Part shown: positions 12,601 through 27,600 of the stretch, piece by piece
Layout of the letters: every line of letters starts with the position of its first letter
Numbering within the stretch: position 1 is the stretch's first letter
DNA from: Acholoe squamosa
Lineage: Eukaryota; Annelida; Polychaeta; Phyllodocida; Polynoidae
Reading direction: 5' to 3'
DNA: 64,000 nucleotides
Assembly (NCBI GenBank): GCA_949317995.1
Contig: OX439052.1
Span: 37,263,932-37,327,931, forward strand
Made by a program: the position numbers and the translations under genes
Notes under the pieces: model-generated
Seen by the model: the letters and a program-made list of their open reading frames with translations, nothing else
What the model was told of the DNA's origin: nothing
The model's database searches: none

Positions 12601-15600
12601 CATCCAGCGGGAGGCGTAAGTCGTCAGGACCTGTTTTATCGGGGTCAGGTCCACACGCAGCCATCCCACGTCCTGGTAGTCAGGGAGCGCCACGATCTCA
12701 TCACGGGCCGTCTGTAAGGGACAAACACAATGTTGAAATCTGTTTGATAACAATCAGTGGAAATGGATGTGAAGGATATAGAATCAAATACTGGAGTATG
12801 TATTTTTGCAAGGATTGGAGCTATGCAATACTGATCAGCTAATCCTTTATTAAAAGCCCATTGGACACCCTGATGCATGAATGCAGACAAATTCAACTTG
12901 CCAGGGCTACATTTAGGCACCATGCCAACCCATGGGGTTAAGACACCTCCGAAGGGTCAGTACAATGCTCCAATGAAGAACTGGCGAGCAGACTGCTCCC
13001 AATAGTATAAGGCGTGACACAGTTTAATGCCTTTTTCAGATCTATATAATTATACTCTATACTAAATTCCTGTTACAACAGAACAAACATACCTTGAAGA
13101 TATCGATTTCAGCGTCAAATTCATCCAGCGTGGGTACATTACTCTCAGACTGCTGTGCTTGTTTTGGCTGCAGGAACGACTTCTCAGCCGTTCCCACAAT
13201 TCCCGCAGACTCAATGCTGCTCTTTGCAGATGATGCTCTGTGAATGTAATGATTTCACTTTCAATTTTGACTGTTTGAGAGTGACATACTGCATTGATGC
13301 AAGATAAATTCTGTATGTCACAATTCATGAATGCAGCCCTAGTGAGTAACTTGCAAGGACTGCATTTATTTTTGATATATTTATCCTACAAAGCTGATAT
13401 ACTCTTGAAGCGTCAATTTGAGTTAAAATGTTCATCCTGGTATGAAATGATTTACATGTACAGAACTCAAGCTGTATATCCCTCTACATATGCTTAAAGA
13501 GTCTTTGAAATATCTGCGAATTAATGAAATCTGTGAAAATAAGGTACAATATAAGATACGCACCTTGAATGGTTAGATTTGGCCGAGGCGAGCATGCGTA
13601 GGTTGGATGGGGCAAGAGTGGATATTTTGGACGAGTTCCTCATGGGGTTGGGGCTCACCTTCCCCTCAAGGAACTCGTCAAATGTCTGCTTCACATCGAG
13701 CTGCCACAGGAAGCCGTAGTCACGGAACAGGTCGTAAAGGTTCTGAATGAAATAAATAATCTTAGTGTGTAAAACAGCTCACAAGATTCTAAGTAAGTGA
13801 GTTATGGTAGTTAAACGTCATTTAACGTAACATCCATGGTAAGCATAATGACTCTCTGTGAAAACAAATGACAAATAATAGGAACAAGTTATGATGGTTC
13901 TGCATCAAATGATTTAAATAAGGGTTTCTCAGTAATAGAACAGTGTTAAAGCAGAAGGGTCTTTTGTTTTTAACTTACGGCACATTCCTCTGCGTTGTCC
14001 TTGACAAGTCGTTGAATGTGTTCGACCAGTTGTCCAACCTCCTCGTCTACAGCGATGTAGTCTGTGTAGGAACCCTGTAAAAGATATGTCGACAAATGCT
14101 TGCTTAAAAGAATGAGATTCTAAGATAAATTTTGAAGTAAATAATAGATCTTACCTTGTGTAAACTACTCTTTTCCCTTAAAATTAACAGCTGATACCAT
14201 CAGAGTAACTGATTTCTTCCTACTTCTAACCAATATTAAATGTAGCCTCCCAGGAACATGATCCTCTAGAGCCTTATATTACTCATGTGCTATACTAGTG
14301 CTCAACAATTCATACCAACAGATACACACTGCCAATCTTGATCGTATTGACATCCCACAATCATTACATACCTTTCCACCGAGCATGTCAACAAGACGTC
14401 CTCTGGCAAGGAAGGTGTCAAGCCAGTCTGAGACGGTCTCCTGGACACTCTTATTGGAAGTACTCTCATCCAGCGGGGGTCGGAAGGCAACCTGGTTCTC
14501 CATCAACTCCAGGCGGATACGTAGGATGGGGATAGTCTCATCCTGAAAAAAACATGAGGAGCTTCATGACTGTGGTTGAAGTTGATATTGTCAACTATTT
14601 GAATCAATGTCATTTGACCAGAGACAAACGCCATTTCGTGCTGATTGGAGGGGTGGCTGGCAGCATGATGTGGCCGACTTGGTGAGCCTACTCTTCAGTC
14701 AAGGTACTTTTATAAGTTTATGCAATAATTTGATTTCTCCGGTATCATCTTTACTTTCAATGAGGACGAATGGTCGGGACCTCCTCACCCTGACACTACC
14801 TTGCTCCTACTGGCACTTGTTTGTTTGTTTGTTTAGTTTTACGTCCGGGGGCCATCGAGGAACTCAGACATTCAAGGTTTCTCGGACATTAAGTCCTTTC
14901 TTTTCTTTTTGGACAGGTATTTATATGCTGCTTGCCCGACACAGCAGTGACCGAATCTATGAATGACCGAATCTATGAGATGAATGACCGAATCTATGAG
15001 GAGGGTCGAGGGGGAAAACCGCTACCGGGGCTTCATTCCCCTACTCTTTTCGAAGGATAGCAAGTGTTCTTTTATTTGCCTGGTCCCATAGGCAGGGCCA
15101 GACAAACCACGGCCTTTCACGGTTGCCATGCTCGCCCTCCCTCATCAACTTCCGGTGTCTCCAGGGTTATTACTGTTTCTATACACAATACTGTCACCAA
15201 GGCACCAGTGCTGGTTACTGGTGCCTCCAGGTCCTGGAGAGTGCATACTCTCTAGGCATTGGAGCAAACTCTCCACAAAAAAAAAATTTACTTTCAATTA
15301 TGATTCTGAGGTGAAGATATAAATCAACTCATGTTGAATTTGAGAAAAAAAAACAACAAAAAAAACAACCATAATGCCCTTCTTATAAGGCACAATTAAA
15401 GTTAGGATCAACTATAAAGTCAGGATCAAGTATGCGCAATAATTTATAACTATACAGCAGTACTGAATTGTTCAGAATATGACTACAGGTGCGCCCTGCC
15501 GTGTAGGTCTGGCAATAACTCAGGTTGCACTTTATACTCGGGGTACACCTTATATGCAAGGTATTGTATTTCAACAAAATTGATTTTAAGACATAAATTT

Positions 15601-18600
15601 ATACATAACTATTAACATTCTTACATCTGCAATGTTGGCCTTGACAATCTGATTTAACATAGACTTGAGGCTGGTGAGTGAGGCTTGTTTGAGACCGTCC
15701 AGCACGATAGCATCCATGTAGTCCACGTAATCCTGCCATGCCGGGGATGCACTGCTCATCTGTATCGCCTGTGTTGGATATGGAAAGTGGATTTTTTACT
15801 TTCAGATTAATGGGAAAATGTGCTAACAACTAAGGTTATGTATATTAATCTCTAAGCTGATAGTTCCTAGCTGAAGGATCTTAGATCATAAGTTTAATTG
15901 GTTGGGATACTGGGAAATTACTGACGAGTCATCAAGAGAGTGTCAATGATAAACTTCTTCACTTGACGTAAGGAAAAGACCTGGTCTGATTTTTAAAGTT
16001 ATCTATATTCTACCTTTTTCTTTTTCATTTTGATACTGCGAACGGTATTAATTTTCCTCGGGCTAATGTTGCATGTTACAAGATAAACTGTTGCAGATTT
16101 AATAGTTAGGTGGTTTTTTTTCTGATACAAACCTCAAAGGAGCTCTGCAGAAGGGCGTGTATCTTATTACCAGAAGGTGTGACAACATTTTCAAACTCCT
16201 CACTCAGTTGGCTGTAAAAATGAAGCAATCACTGATTAATACAATTCTCTGGAAGACTACTTTAATCGTCTAAATTTCTTTCAGTGTTAAAGAATACATC
16301 TAAGACGCAAATTTAAAGAGTAAGAAAAAACGAAAACCTGAAAATATTTCAGATGATAAAACTGAGAATGATACCTCTGAATAGAAGTGAGTTCATCAAT
16401 GGAGTAGCTTTGACCTGCATTGCGCGCTGCAAACACGTCGAGTACGCCCTTCGACCAGGAAAGCGTTATTTCAGCTACTTGGTGACAGTTGGTCTGTACA
16501 ATGTCCAGGTTACGGTGCAAGTCGATGCACACCAAGGCAGTCGCTGTCTCAATGAAGTCAGCCTTTTCTTCTGTGCGCCATGTGTACTGGTTCAGGCCTT
16601 GGTCAAAAAGCTGCAGGAGAAAAGTTTAGATCCATGAGTCAAAAATTGTAAACTAATTTTCCACTTATAAAGAGTTAATGGTTTAGGGACTATCGTCTTT
16701 GGAGAGAAAATTGTTACTGGTTTTCATGATATAATAGACAATCGAACCAATATACCAAAATGAAGCCTTAAGATATTGAATTGCTTCAAATGAGTTAAAA
16801 GTGTACATTTTGGAAGATTTTAAAATTTAATTCTGATATTTTCTGAAAGATATGAGGACTTTAAAACATTGACTTTTATATAGGATATATATGAACAGGT
16901 ACGTACATGGTCTATCTTGGTAAGTTTGCGTTCAAAGAGTGGCAGTTCAAATTCGGTGATGGTCTTCATGACGGTGTTGTATTTCGACACGATTGTCTCC
17001 AGTCGGGAAGCTGTCACTCGTAGCTCACCCGAGTCTGTATTCCGTATCAACTCCCTCGCCTGACCTGTGGACAAATGTTAATTGATTTTACAATGATGTT
17101 AAGGTGTGTTTTTTCGTTTTCTTTTTGTCCATTTGTATAGGTTGACTGAAGGAACTTTGCAAATAATTTTACAGTTATATCATATCGCCATCATGGACCA
17201 CAAAACCTTGCATAGAAACCTTAGTAATGCGTGAGCTGCACCCCAACACTAGTGAAAGACCAAAGGCCTAGTTCTTTAAACATAAAGTCCTTTGTGTACC
17301 TCATGGGGTTCTCTTAAAGTCATGGAGGACTCTAAGACCGCCTAATATGTTAGTTACTACAGTAAAATGCTGCAACCGTACTTGTGCCTTATATGTGAGG
17401 ATGGACCCCTCGTGTATTTTTTTTAGAATTGGCCAATGTTGGGAGTGCGTCTTATATACAAGGTTTTAACCTAGGGAATAATACTGAAGTGACCAAAATA
17501 TATGGGTGCACCCTATATATGTGAGCACTTGTACAGTTTAATTCTAATACATACTGGGTAGCTTCATGCTGAATGGCATCTGCCGTATGTAGTGGATCTC
17601 CTTCAGTAAGAGCAGCAGTTTGGGGTCCAGGTTGACGTGTACGACCTGCGGCCGCACATCCTCCTCCTCCTCATATTCGTCCGCCACCTGCACCGCAGAG
17701 AATAAAAAATACTCATATATGACACTACGCATACAGATGCCAATATCAAAGGTATATCTTTTGGGTTTGTTTTTTTTTCATTCAACTTTTTTTTTACAAT
17801 TCATTGGGGCCTGATTATTATTATCATCAGATATTTGATTATGTATTTTTGTAGGGTGTTGCCAATAGATAAATGTGCTACAAATCTTATGAGATTAACC
17901 CTCTCCCCCCCCCCACAGACCCACAGGGGTCTGGCGTGGAGAGAGTGTGGGGAATTTGGGGGTGAGCAGCTTAATCGTAATCAGTTAGGAATCTATGAGA
18001 ATCACCTAATTGAATATGCAACATTCTAGAACATAAAAAAACACCTACCAGTAGAGGTTGTTTGAGTCCCTCTGTAAGCTCAGCTGTAACACTGCTCGTC
18101 CAATCTGTTACTGTTCTTGTCTCATATCTGAAATATGATTTCCCAATTTATTATCTAATCAGCGACAAAGGAAGAGGGCTGCTTCACTTACTGAAAGTGT
18201 AGCTGTGGTTTATGATAGATATGCACATATCATCAGAGCAGGGGGACGGTTCACAACTGTAGTGGCTGGACCATACAAAATTAATCGAGCTACTGCCGGT
18301 CTGACCACTGTGCAAGACTACGACATATACTCTGGATTCTGAGGAACTTGCTAGATTTCATAGAAGAGTGCCCAATATAATTATTTGTGAACAGGTAGTT
18401 TCTAGTAAAGAAATATTATCAACACCTACTTGTCAAAGTCTGCGGTAGCCTCGGTGTATGCGTCCCTCAGGTGCCAGCCCAAGTCTCCCTCCAGCAGCTG
18501 TGCATTCACCTTCTTCATCTTAGTCATGGGGCCCTAAGGGGGTGTAAGGAATCAGAACAGGTAGAATGGTTAGAGGGGGAAATATGACAAGGAAAACAAA

Positions 18601-21600
18601 ATCTGTTATCTGTGCATGTAACCTGGAATAACTAGATTTCAGAACTTTACAAGAGATGAAATTCACTTTCCATACACTACTGACAACACTACTTTGCCAT
18701 ATATCAGCCCCCACTTTCCATAGACTACTATTTGGGTTTTGCCATACACTAAATTCACTTTCAATGCACTACTGACAACACTTTGCCATACACTTGCCCC
18801 ACTTTCCATATACTACTGACTGCACTGTGCCATACACTGTCCCCACTTTCCATGTACTACTGACTGCACTGTGCTATCCCAGTCAACAAAAAACGTTATT
18901 TAACGTAAAAAAACCATTTTTAACATTTTAAAATGTTTTGCCATATTAAAGAGCCATAAGGCCATATCAAAGAGCCATATTAAAGAGCCATAAGGAAACG
19001 TTTTGCAATGTTTTTTGTTGACTGGGATACACTGACCTCACTTTCCATATACTACTGACTGCACTGTGCCATACACTGGCCTCACTTTCCATGTTCTACT
19101 GACTGCACTATGCCATACACTGGTCTCACTTTCCATGTACTACTGACAACACTTTGCCATACACTGGCCTCACTTTCCATATACTACTGACTGCACTGTA
19201 CCATACACTGTCCCCACTTTCCACATACTGCTGACTGCACTGTGCCATACACGGTCCCCACATTACATATACTACTGACTGCACTATGCCATACACTGGT
19301 CTCACTTTCCATGTACTACTGACAACACTTTGCCATACACTTGCCTCACTTTCCATATACTACTGACTGCACTATGCTATGGTCTCACTTTCCGTGTGCT
19401 GTTATCCATGGATAACAGGCACCCAGTGCTGTTATCCATGGATATCGGCACACCTTATATGTCATATGTCACATGTTAAAACCTACGAGAATTCTAGGCA
19501 GGGATCGAACCCATACCCTACTGATCCCAAATCCAACTCCCTATACATTGCGCCACAGGGACTGACGAGAATAGCTACAGTAGAATTTGGTTAGGAGAAC
19601 ACTATAGTGGCCAGAGCTGCCTGACCCATAGCCAAGACAGCAACATACCATATTTCCCCTTGTAAAAGCCCGGGTTTGTATAAGTACTACCTACTACCTA
19701 AACCTCCTTACTAAGTGGCAAATTGACCAGGCCTTTACACGAGGATATACGGTACTGCTGGACGCGTTCAAACCAAACCAGCAGCTGCCGGGTGGCAAGG
19801 TGTGTGTACTGATAGTATATTGGTAAGCGAGTCGCGTTCCTAACCCTAGGTACAGGCATTTGCAGTGCAAGCTGTCAAACCTTGTGTGTACACACACTAT
19901 GGCAGGCTTCGAGTCCCATGGGGAGTTGAAGAATTTTTTTTTTCAAATTGAATTTATTGATATTCTATTGATTATCTATTGATTAATCATGTAATAAAAT
20001 AAGTAGTTAATGGATATGTCATGACTTGTGACTGATATCAAACAATAACATGCAACTCGTGGGGCTTCATCCTCTCGTTGCATGTTATTGTTTGATATCA
20101 GTCACGCGTCATGACATATCCATTAATTACTTGTTCACTATCTGGTCACTTGATGATTGATATGTACAGGGGATATGTAGATATTGCACCATATTAAAGG
20201 TTTATGTGGGTATCAATAAGGGTGTCACTAGTGTTTACTGTTCAAAACGTTGGCTTACCTGGACCCTCTCCCGCAGGGCGTGTATCCACAGTAGACGACT
20301 AATGAGGGGCGGCATGTTCTTGTGAAGTGGCGGCTTTTTCTGTGAGGCATGGAACATGCTCCGTACTTTGATAAGTTCATCGGTGAAGGCCTGAACCAAT
20401 GCCTCGTCTTTATCACGCAGGTGCATCTGTTTTCAATATATAAAGGTCAGGTTAAAAGGACTGGTACCGTAATTTTGCATATAAGAAGACGCACCCTGAA
20501 GAGAATACTATGAGGTGCATCTGGGGCTTGATTTTTGAAGGTTTAGTTCTGATCTATAGTAAAAGTACCCGCCTATAAGACGCACCCCCTCTTTTGGAAG
20601 GCTTTATAGGGTGCAGTAGACCTCTTTTCATCTAAATTTTACTTACATATTTATTCATGACATTTTGGCCCCTGAGAATATGGGGTATAATGGACCATAG
20701 GAAGGTGGAGGGGAATGAGAGCTTTGATGTCCTATAGTTGGGGTTTTATATGCTTCTTTGAAATAGTTGGTCACTGAGTTTTCCACCAATCAAGTAATAT
20801 CTAACCCTCCAGTCCTCCAGTTATGAATGCTTATGCAAAGGGGAAGTTAGCTAGCGTCAAGTGGTACAGCTATGTCTTAAGTCCCACAGCCCATTTAGAA
20901 AGAAGACACATTGGGTAAAGTCATCTCCATGGTTTTATTACTCCAGATGGGAAGGCAAATCCTCGATTACAATTTGTTAAACATCCAAACGATACTTCAC
21001 AATCGCAATGCTCGAACAAGGTCCCATGTGTGATCTCCAAGCATAATAATTGACCTTCATGAGTAACAGTTGTAATCTTCCAATCATGAATTGCACAAAC
21101 GGTTCACTCGACCCTCAAGTTGAATACTTCCCCCAAATAATAACAGTTATGTTCTAGTCCAGAGAAAAGCTCACCTTACAATCTCAGTTCACAATGTAGC
21201 AACACCAATAGTCCAAGTAATAAGTTCACTAAACATGAAAACTCTCTGGTCATGATTGAAAGTCAAAGACCAATTCCAAGAACCCATAACTCCCAAGTAA
21301 GATTGGATTCTTTATCAAAAATCTTCTAACCTTAAGCATGAGTGAACTCCATTTCCAGATATTAATTAAGGCTCACTCCATTCCCATGGTCAAATGTTGA
21401 ACAGTGAAGGAGAGAGAGAGAGCATGTGAAGCATACAAAATCTCCAGATAACCCTGGTAGTCACTAGAGCTAAGACCACCTTGGTTATATGCTAAGTGTT
21501 TGTAAGGTACCGTAAATCCCCGGTCATAAGCCGGATTTTTTTTTCTATTTTGGGCCCAAACCGGCTTCTAAATTTTTCCAAAAGTCCCCCCCCCCCCGGC

Positions 21601-24600
21601 TTATGACCGGGTTTTTTTTACTATAGAATAAAGAGAAAATGGGAAAAATTTGACACCAAACCGGCTTATAGGATTTCCCTGAACTCACCCCCCGGCTTAT
21701 GACCGGGGCCGGCTTATGACCGGGGATTTACGGTAGCAGCCAAACAGTCTAAGGCCAAGACCACATTGGTTGTATGTAAGTTGGTTGTAAGGCAGCAGCC
21801 AAACAGTCCCAGGCTAAATTATATTTTCCAAAGACCTCTCCAGTGAGGCCAGCTAGTGGCTAAGTGAAGAGTTTCTAAAAGTCACAATTTGACTCCCTAG
21901 ATGAAGCTGCGAAATAGTTTCTCCCCTTGATTCCAGGTCGAACTGCTGCTCTCACAGGTTGATGCACAATTCGCCTACTCCTGCTTCCAGCCCGGCATTA
22001 TATACCCTTTGACTACCGGCTGTTTTAGACTGTTTCAACCCTACACCATTTGGACCCTGCTACCCTATAGGGGCGTCACCTACGCAAGTATTGCCAGGCA
22101 AGCAAGAACCCTATAGGGGCCTAACCCTTCAAGACACACCCTCACGACGACATCCCATCCTTGTTGGACCATGCACCCATACAGGAACTCTACACCATAT
22201 AAGAGTGTATTACGCTGATGGTCATTTAACACTATATAGGGGTGTATTCTTTGTTAGACTATGTACCCTTGTGTACACTTGATACCCCACAGGGAAAACA
22301 TCCGACTGCCGAGCATTTATCACTGTATTGTACTTTTAACCCAGAGCCGAGCCTAAAACACCACTTCTTGTTCTTATTTTAATCCTTGTTTTGTCTACAC
22401 TACTGGTCTCATATGTTACGGGCCTTGAGGTAGTTGTAGACTCCGTCGGTATCTACTATAATGCTTGGCTCTCCAGTATTTTCAATAGTGTCATTAAAAC
22501 ATTTTCTCACAACATTACTTTCCTTGTTTTTACTATTATTTCTCAATTCCTCTTTTTATTTTATATCTACTCGGTGCGGTTTTCCCCGAAATCCCCCTAA
22601 CTCAATAATAAAACAAAATATCATTCTGAGTGCTCGCACTGCACAAGAAATTCAATCAATCCAAGACCTTATTCGATTTAAGATTTGAAATAGGTATTTA
22701 TAATATGGAATTTGGTTTCACACAGCTGCACCAAAGTGACTATGTGTGTCATGATGCCCATCAATTGACACTGCACCTCACAGTGCATATTTTATTTGCT
22801 TGCTCCGCTCTGCCTCTGTTAAACTTGTTAAAGGTAAAATTCCACTCAAATGTTCTACACATAGACCTGAATTATTTGTCCAACTTACCTGAACCAATTC
22901 TCGGCTACTGACTCCCTCGAACACCTCTAGGAGGCGGAGTTGTGAACCAATTGTAGGACACTGCTGGAAGCTCTGTCGTAAAACATCCGCTAACTTACGC
23001 TCCAGGTCCTGCAGGATAAGTTAAACAAAATAAACTAAGTCCAAACTTTAAACCTAGACTAGCAGTAGTCCCTAGGTTCTACTACAGATGGGACTTAGTA
23101 TCCCATTTACCCCTCCCCCTACTTCTCCAGTGAGATGGCTCACTGAACCTTGATTCACTAGGGTCTTCTTATTTTTTTTATATTGTTTTTTTTATTTATT
23201 TCTATCATATCAAAATCTTGATCAAGTCTACTTTATCAAACCCTGTAGATAAGTCTCTCACTGCGTACATGGCTGTTTAACAGCCATGTACGCAATGAGA
23301 GAATGCAGTGAGCCATACAAAGGAGATAAACTTGTTAATTTAGTTCTGTAAAAAAAACAACAAAAAAACTCATATTTATAAGCTCCACCCTATTACATCC
23401 TATAAGCTTTGAGTAGGCCTCTGATCTCCCTATGGTGTAATTTACGCTAAAACGGTGTCGCTGTACTTGCCAAGAAAGAGATAAATTCATATGGTATTGG
23501 TGAACAAATCAAATTAAACAACCCCAATCACCTTAACGACAGTTCTGAATGTAAAGAAGGCATTCTCGAAGGCCTGCGTGCCATCAATACTGAGCACGTT
23601 TGTGACTTGGCTGAAAAAGGTCTCCATGGCCAAAGTGTATTTCTGGTGGATTTCCTTTACGAGAGCATCAAGACTGGCACTGCCTGCTCCTCCAACCTCA
23701 GCCGCGTCAGATAATAAGCGGAAATGGCGTGTTGTCTGTACAAGCTCTAATACATCATTACACCTACAAAAAAGTATATTCAGCATTTATAGGTAAACAT
23801 CTACCATAAGAATTCTTACGGGTAGTGGTAAAATTATGATATCTCTGTTCTAAATGTTTAGGTATGAACATAGAGGAATACAGAATTTTAAACAGGAATA
23901 CACAGAGGGACATGCTATATTTTGAAACATGTGAGACATACCCCACATTAATGCCACTACCTCACAAACATTCTTAAATAGAAGTAGCTTGGGCCTGGTC
24001 AAAATTTTGAGACAGAGGGACTTTTTGGCAGACCCTAAAACTCATGGGCTGCTCAGAAAAATTTGTGAGGGTTTTTGGAGTCTGAAGGGTCTCACATGCT
24101 GCACCTAATACCACATACCGTTGACAACGAGAGAAATTTAATGTTTCCCCATCAAGCAGTAGAGAAACTCACCTCTCCATGAAGGCGTTGAGCAGGTCGA
24201 AGGCCGGTGCGTTACGTGGTGGCCAGGCCGAGTCTCTCCACAGCTGTTCCTCCCTGAGGGCTTCCTCCGCCTCCTCTGCTGTCCCCGCCTTCATACCATA
24301 CTTAGGCTGGTAGGCGTGAGCTCCATATAACTTTGTTGCAAAAAGGACATGTGGGCCCTGAGGTCGCTGGATCCTGGTGAGAGTAGATTTTTTTTTTTAA
24401 AATGAATACCCAATGAAAATGATATCACCCAATAAAAAAAAGGTATCTAAATTTTTTTTCAGTGCTTTAATTATTAGAGAACAAATTTGACGGAATCTAA
24501 AACTTTGACATCTTGCTCCTTTCACTTAATATCTTTTGTCCCCCTTTCGCTTTATTTTTGGAGGGTAAAACAAATACCGGGTACTTAAAATCTGGACTCA

Positions 24601-27600
24601 CATTTTCTCTGCATGCTCGACTTGGTTTCTCTCATTGATCTCCTCTGCCTTGTCCCTGTAGTCGAGGTATGTGCCGCGGAATGCTGCACACACTCTGAGT
24701 GCATCCTTTAATTTTGAGAAGGACTGCATACAAGCAAAATAGTGTCAATAAATGAGATGTATAATTCACGTATTCCCCCATGCCAAACAAGGTATAGCAT
24801 CTTCAAATTTAGAAAGAAAAAAAATCTAAATTCAGACTGTAATTTGATTGACACATCAATATACCATCAATTCTACCTGCAAATTCTAGACGAGAAAAAA
24901 AACCTTAGTTCCTTGATATTCCATCCCCATTCAACCTTATGAACGTTAAGATGAGATCTGATTGGATCTGGACGAATCACAAGATTGACTCTTGGATCTT
25001 CTAAAACAAATTCAGAAACCTGAGGAGTTTGCAGGTATGATAAAGACTATCATTCTCTATGAATACTTATAACAGATGAAAAAGAGACAATCATTATTTG
25101 ATTGGCATAATAAATACCTCTAATGGTTCCCGGAGGACATCTTCACCGACCATAGCCTCGGCACGGTGTACCACCTCATTAGAGATAAGACTTAACAGGT
25201 TGTGGAACTTGTCTGCTAGGTGATAATACCTGCCATAACAATAATATACTATCAGCTTTACATTGTAGATGACTTCGAAGAAGTCTTTTCTTTGTCCAGA
25301 TTTGGATATAGGATTTCTTATGTTTTAAACAGTAAAGGCCCCTGAATATGCATGTCAAATGATTCTGATAGTGGGGGTGTGGATGGGGGGTCCCCTATGT
25401 CATATGTCGATTTTAAAAAATGGCCATGTCCCCATGTCAATTTTAAGAAATGGTCATGTCACCATGTCGATTTTAAGAAATTGCTCATGTCACCATGTCA
25501 ATTTTAAAAAATTGTCCATGTCCCATGTCACTAAGCCTAAAATAGCCCATGTCGCCATGTCGATTTTAGTGGTCCACACCCATGATAGTAGTTCCATCAC
25601 CTATTTTACAATTAGCCGGTAATATTGAAGCATCATTAAATCTTATCACATTGCATCATGCCAATCCTCTGGGAGTGTATCAACTTCGCAGATCGGCATG
25701 ATGCATGAATGAAGCGCTAGCGAGTTAATTCATTCATTATGACGGACAAAGGGTATAATGAAAAAAATAAAGTCACTATCAGAGCTGTATGTGTGTTAAA
25801 TATTTAGGTAAGACGCAGAAATCCCTTTTTTTCAGGGAAATCTGAACACTTATATCTTTGCACTATGCAGCCCTTCAAGGGTTAAAGAGTTAACCCTTAC
25901 TTACTTAGAATGTGACCAGACCAGGAGGAGGTTGTGTATGAGTGGTGCAAATAGTTTGAGCATGCGCTGAGGGTTGAGGCACTCGTGGAGCTGCTCAAAC
26001 CATGCGTTCATCGTGCTGAGAAAGACAAGCGTCTCCTCTGTCTCTTGTACCGCCTGGGGACAAACGAGCAATTAAAACGTGAAAATTTTGCACATAGCAG
26101 AACAAACTTCTCTTTTAAGTGTGTGTATGAATGGCTTGATTAAATTGTTTTTCTACCTTCCCTGTTGGCAAAGTTCTATTTGCTTTTCATGTATAACAGA
26201 ACAAAAGGAATTTTTTGGGTTTTCCATTTCTTTACTTTTTTTTTTTGTTCTTTCCTCGTTTTCTTGTCAACGTTTTTTTGTCGCAAAATCGTCACTTCAT
26301 GAGTGAGCAAGCACTATCTGTAACGTTGCTCACTACTTTTATCTGTTTTTAACAGAGGACAGTGGCTGATCATAATCCGGCCATGTCCTGTTGATTTAAA
26401 AAAATGCCTGCCGTTTTAGATAATACCCAATTATCATTCCCCTTTCCTTCTTGAATTCTATCGAGAGTGGGTATGATGCAATAGCTATGGCGCACCATTG
26501 CACTCAGGTGCATAGCAGGGAGTTTTCTTTGGTTTAGAAGTCAGGGGATAGCGCGGACGCAGTCCCCCCCTAACAAAAATTGCGCACCCGAGTCATCCAC
26601 ATTTGGGATGATCGCAAGGGTCAACCCAACCGTAGTGCAATGGAGGGGCCTCGCCCTGGGAGAACCGCCTTGACGATCACGGTATCTCCTGTGCCAGGTA
26701 AGTATGAGTTGGGATGGTAGTGGAGAAACCTTATAATTGAATGCTATGCCTGGATATGGTGTAACACATTTCAAAGGACAACGCTGGACTTGAAACATTA
26801 TCTTTTTGCCCCTAATAACATGTATATGAATCACATGTTTTTGCAATATTAGTTTTCAGTATTTTGAATAGACCATTACACGTAATTTATTGGTTTTTAG
26901 GAGAGTGGATTCAAGAGCTGGTGCGAAATTCTCTGAAAATGCTGTAGTGCTGCCATCTGGTGTGTAATATAGGAAGCAGGTAGCGCTGTGGCCGCCTGGT
27001 GTTAGTTTGTTGTACTAAGGATACCCCAATTGTAGTCAGCCATATGGTATTACATAATGACCTACTGTCACTGTGTGTTATATCACTGGAGGTGTGCCCA
27101 GACTATCACTTATTACGTGTAATTAGGTAATGAGGTCATGACTAATTAAATGACTAATCAAGATCAAAATTAATTGATTACTCAATGCGTGAAAGAAAAG
27201 TTACCACTGCACCTATGGTAACAAATGGTGGTAATCAAAAGATGCAAAAGAGATTAAGGAATTCATAATGCTCACCAAAAAAGTAATGAAGGAGGTAACC
27301 AAGTGAAGTCTACTTTACTATTTTATAATCAGAAAAAAAAACACAAGAATAAGGGGAAATTGTTTTTAAAAAAAAAATCCTTGGTTCAAGTTAAGCTGAT
27401 GTGATCCAGTTTTTACCTTATTTATCTCCTTGCGCACCAGTCCGAATGACATGGCGTATGTACTGTTAGCCTCCTCCAGGTTCCGGAGAATGTCAGTGGC
27501 CACTGGAGACACCAACTGTTTGTTAATGGAGTTTAACTTCATGAGGCGAGTCGCCCAGAGTTTGACTTCGTCCAACGGGCCCGGGAAAGGACCAAACTGT

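Noticed and set aside
14607..14966. 119-codon plus-strand frame
   Set aside because: Overlaps a SINE-like fragment and an intron next to a dynein acceptor; no protein similarity seen.
19810..19912. Another tRNA-like stretch (TTGGTAAGCGAG ... GGCTTCGAGTCCC)
   Set aside because: The arms are too far apart and no acceptor stem pairs; at most a decayed SINE.
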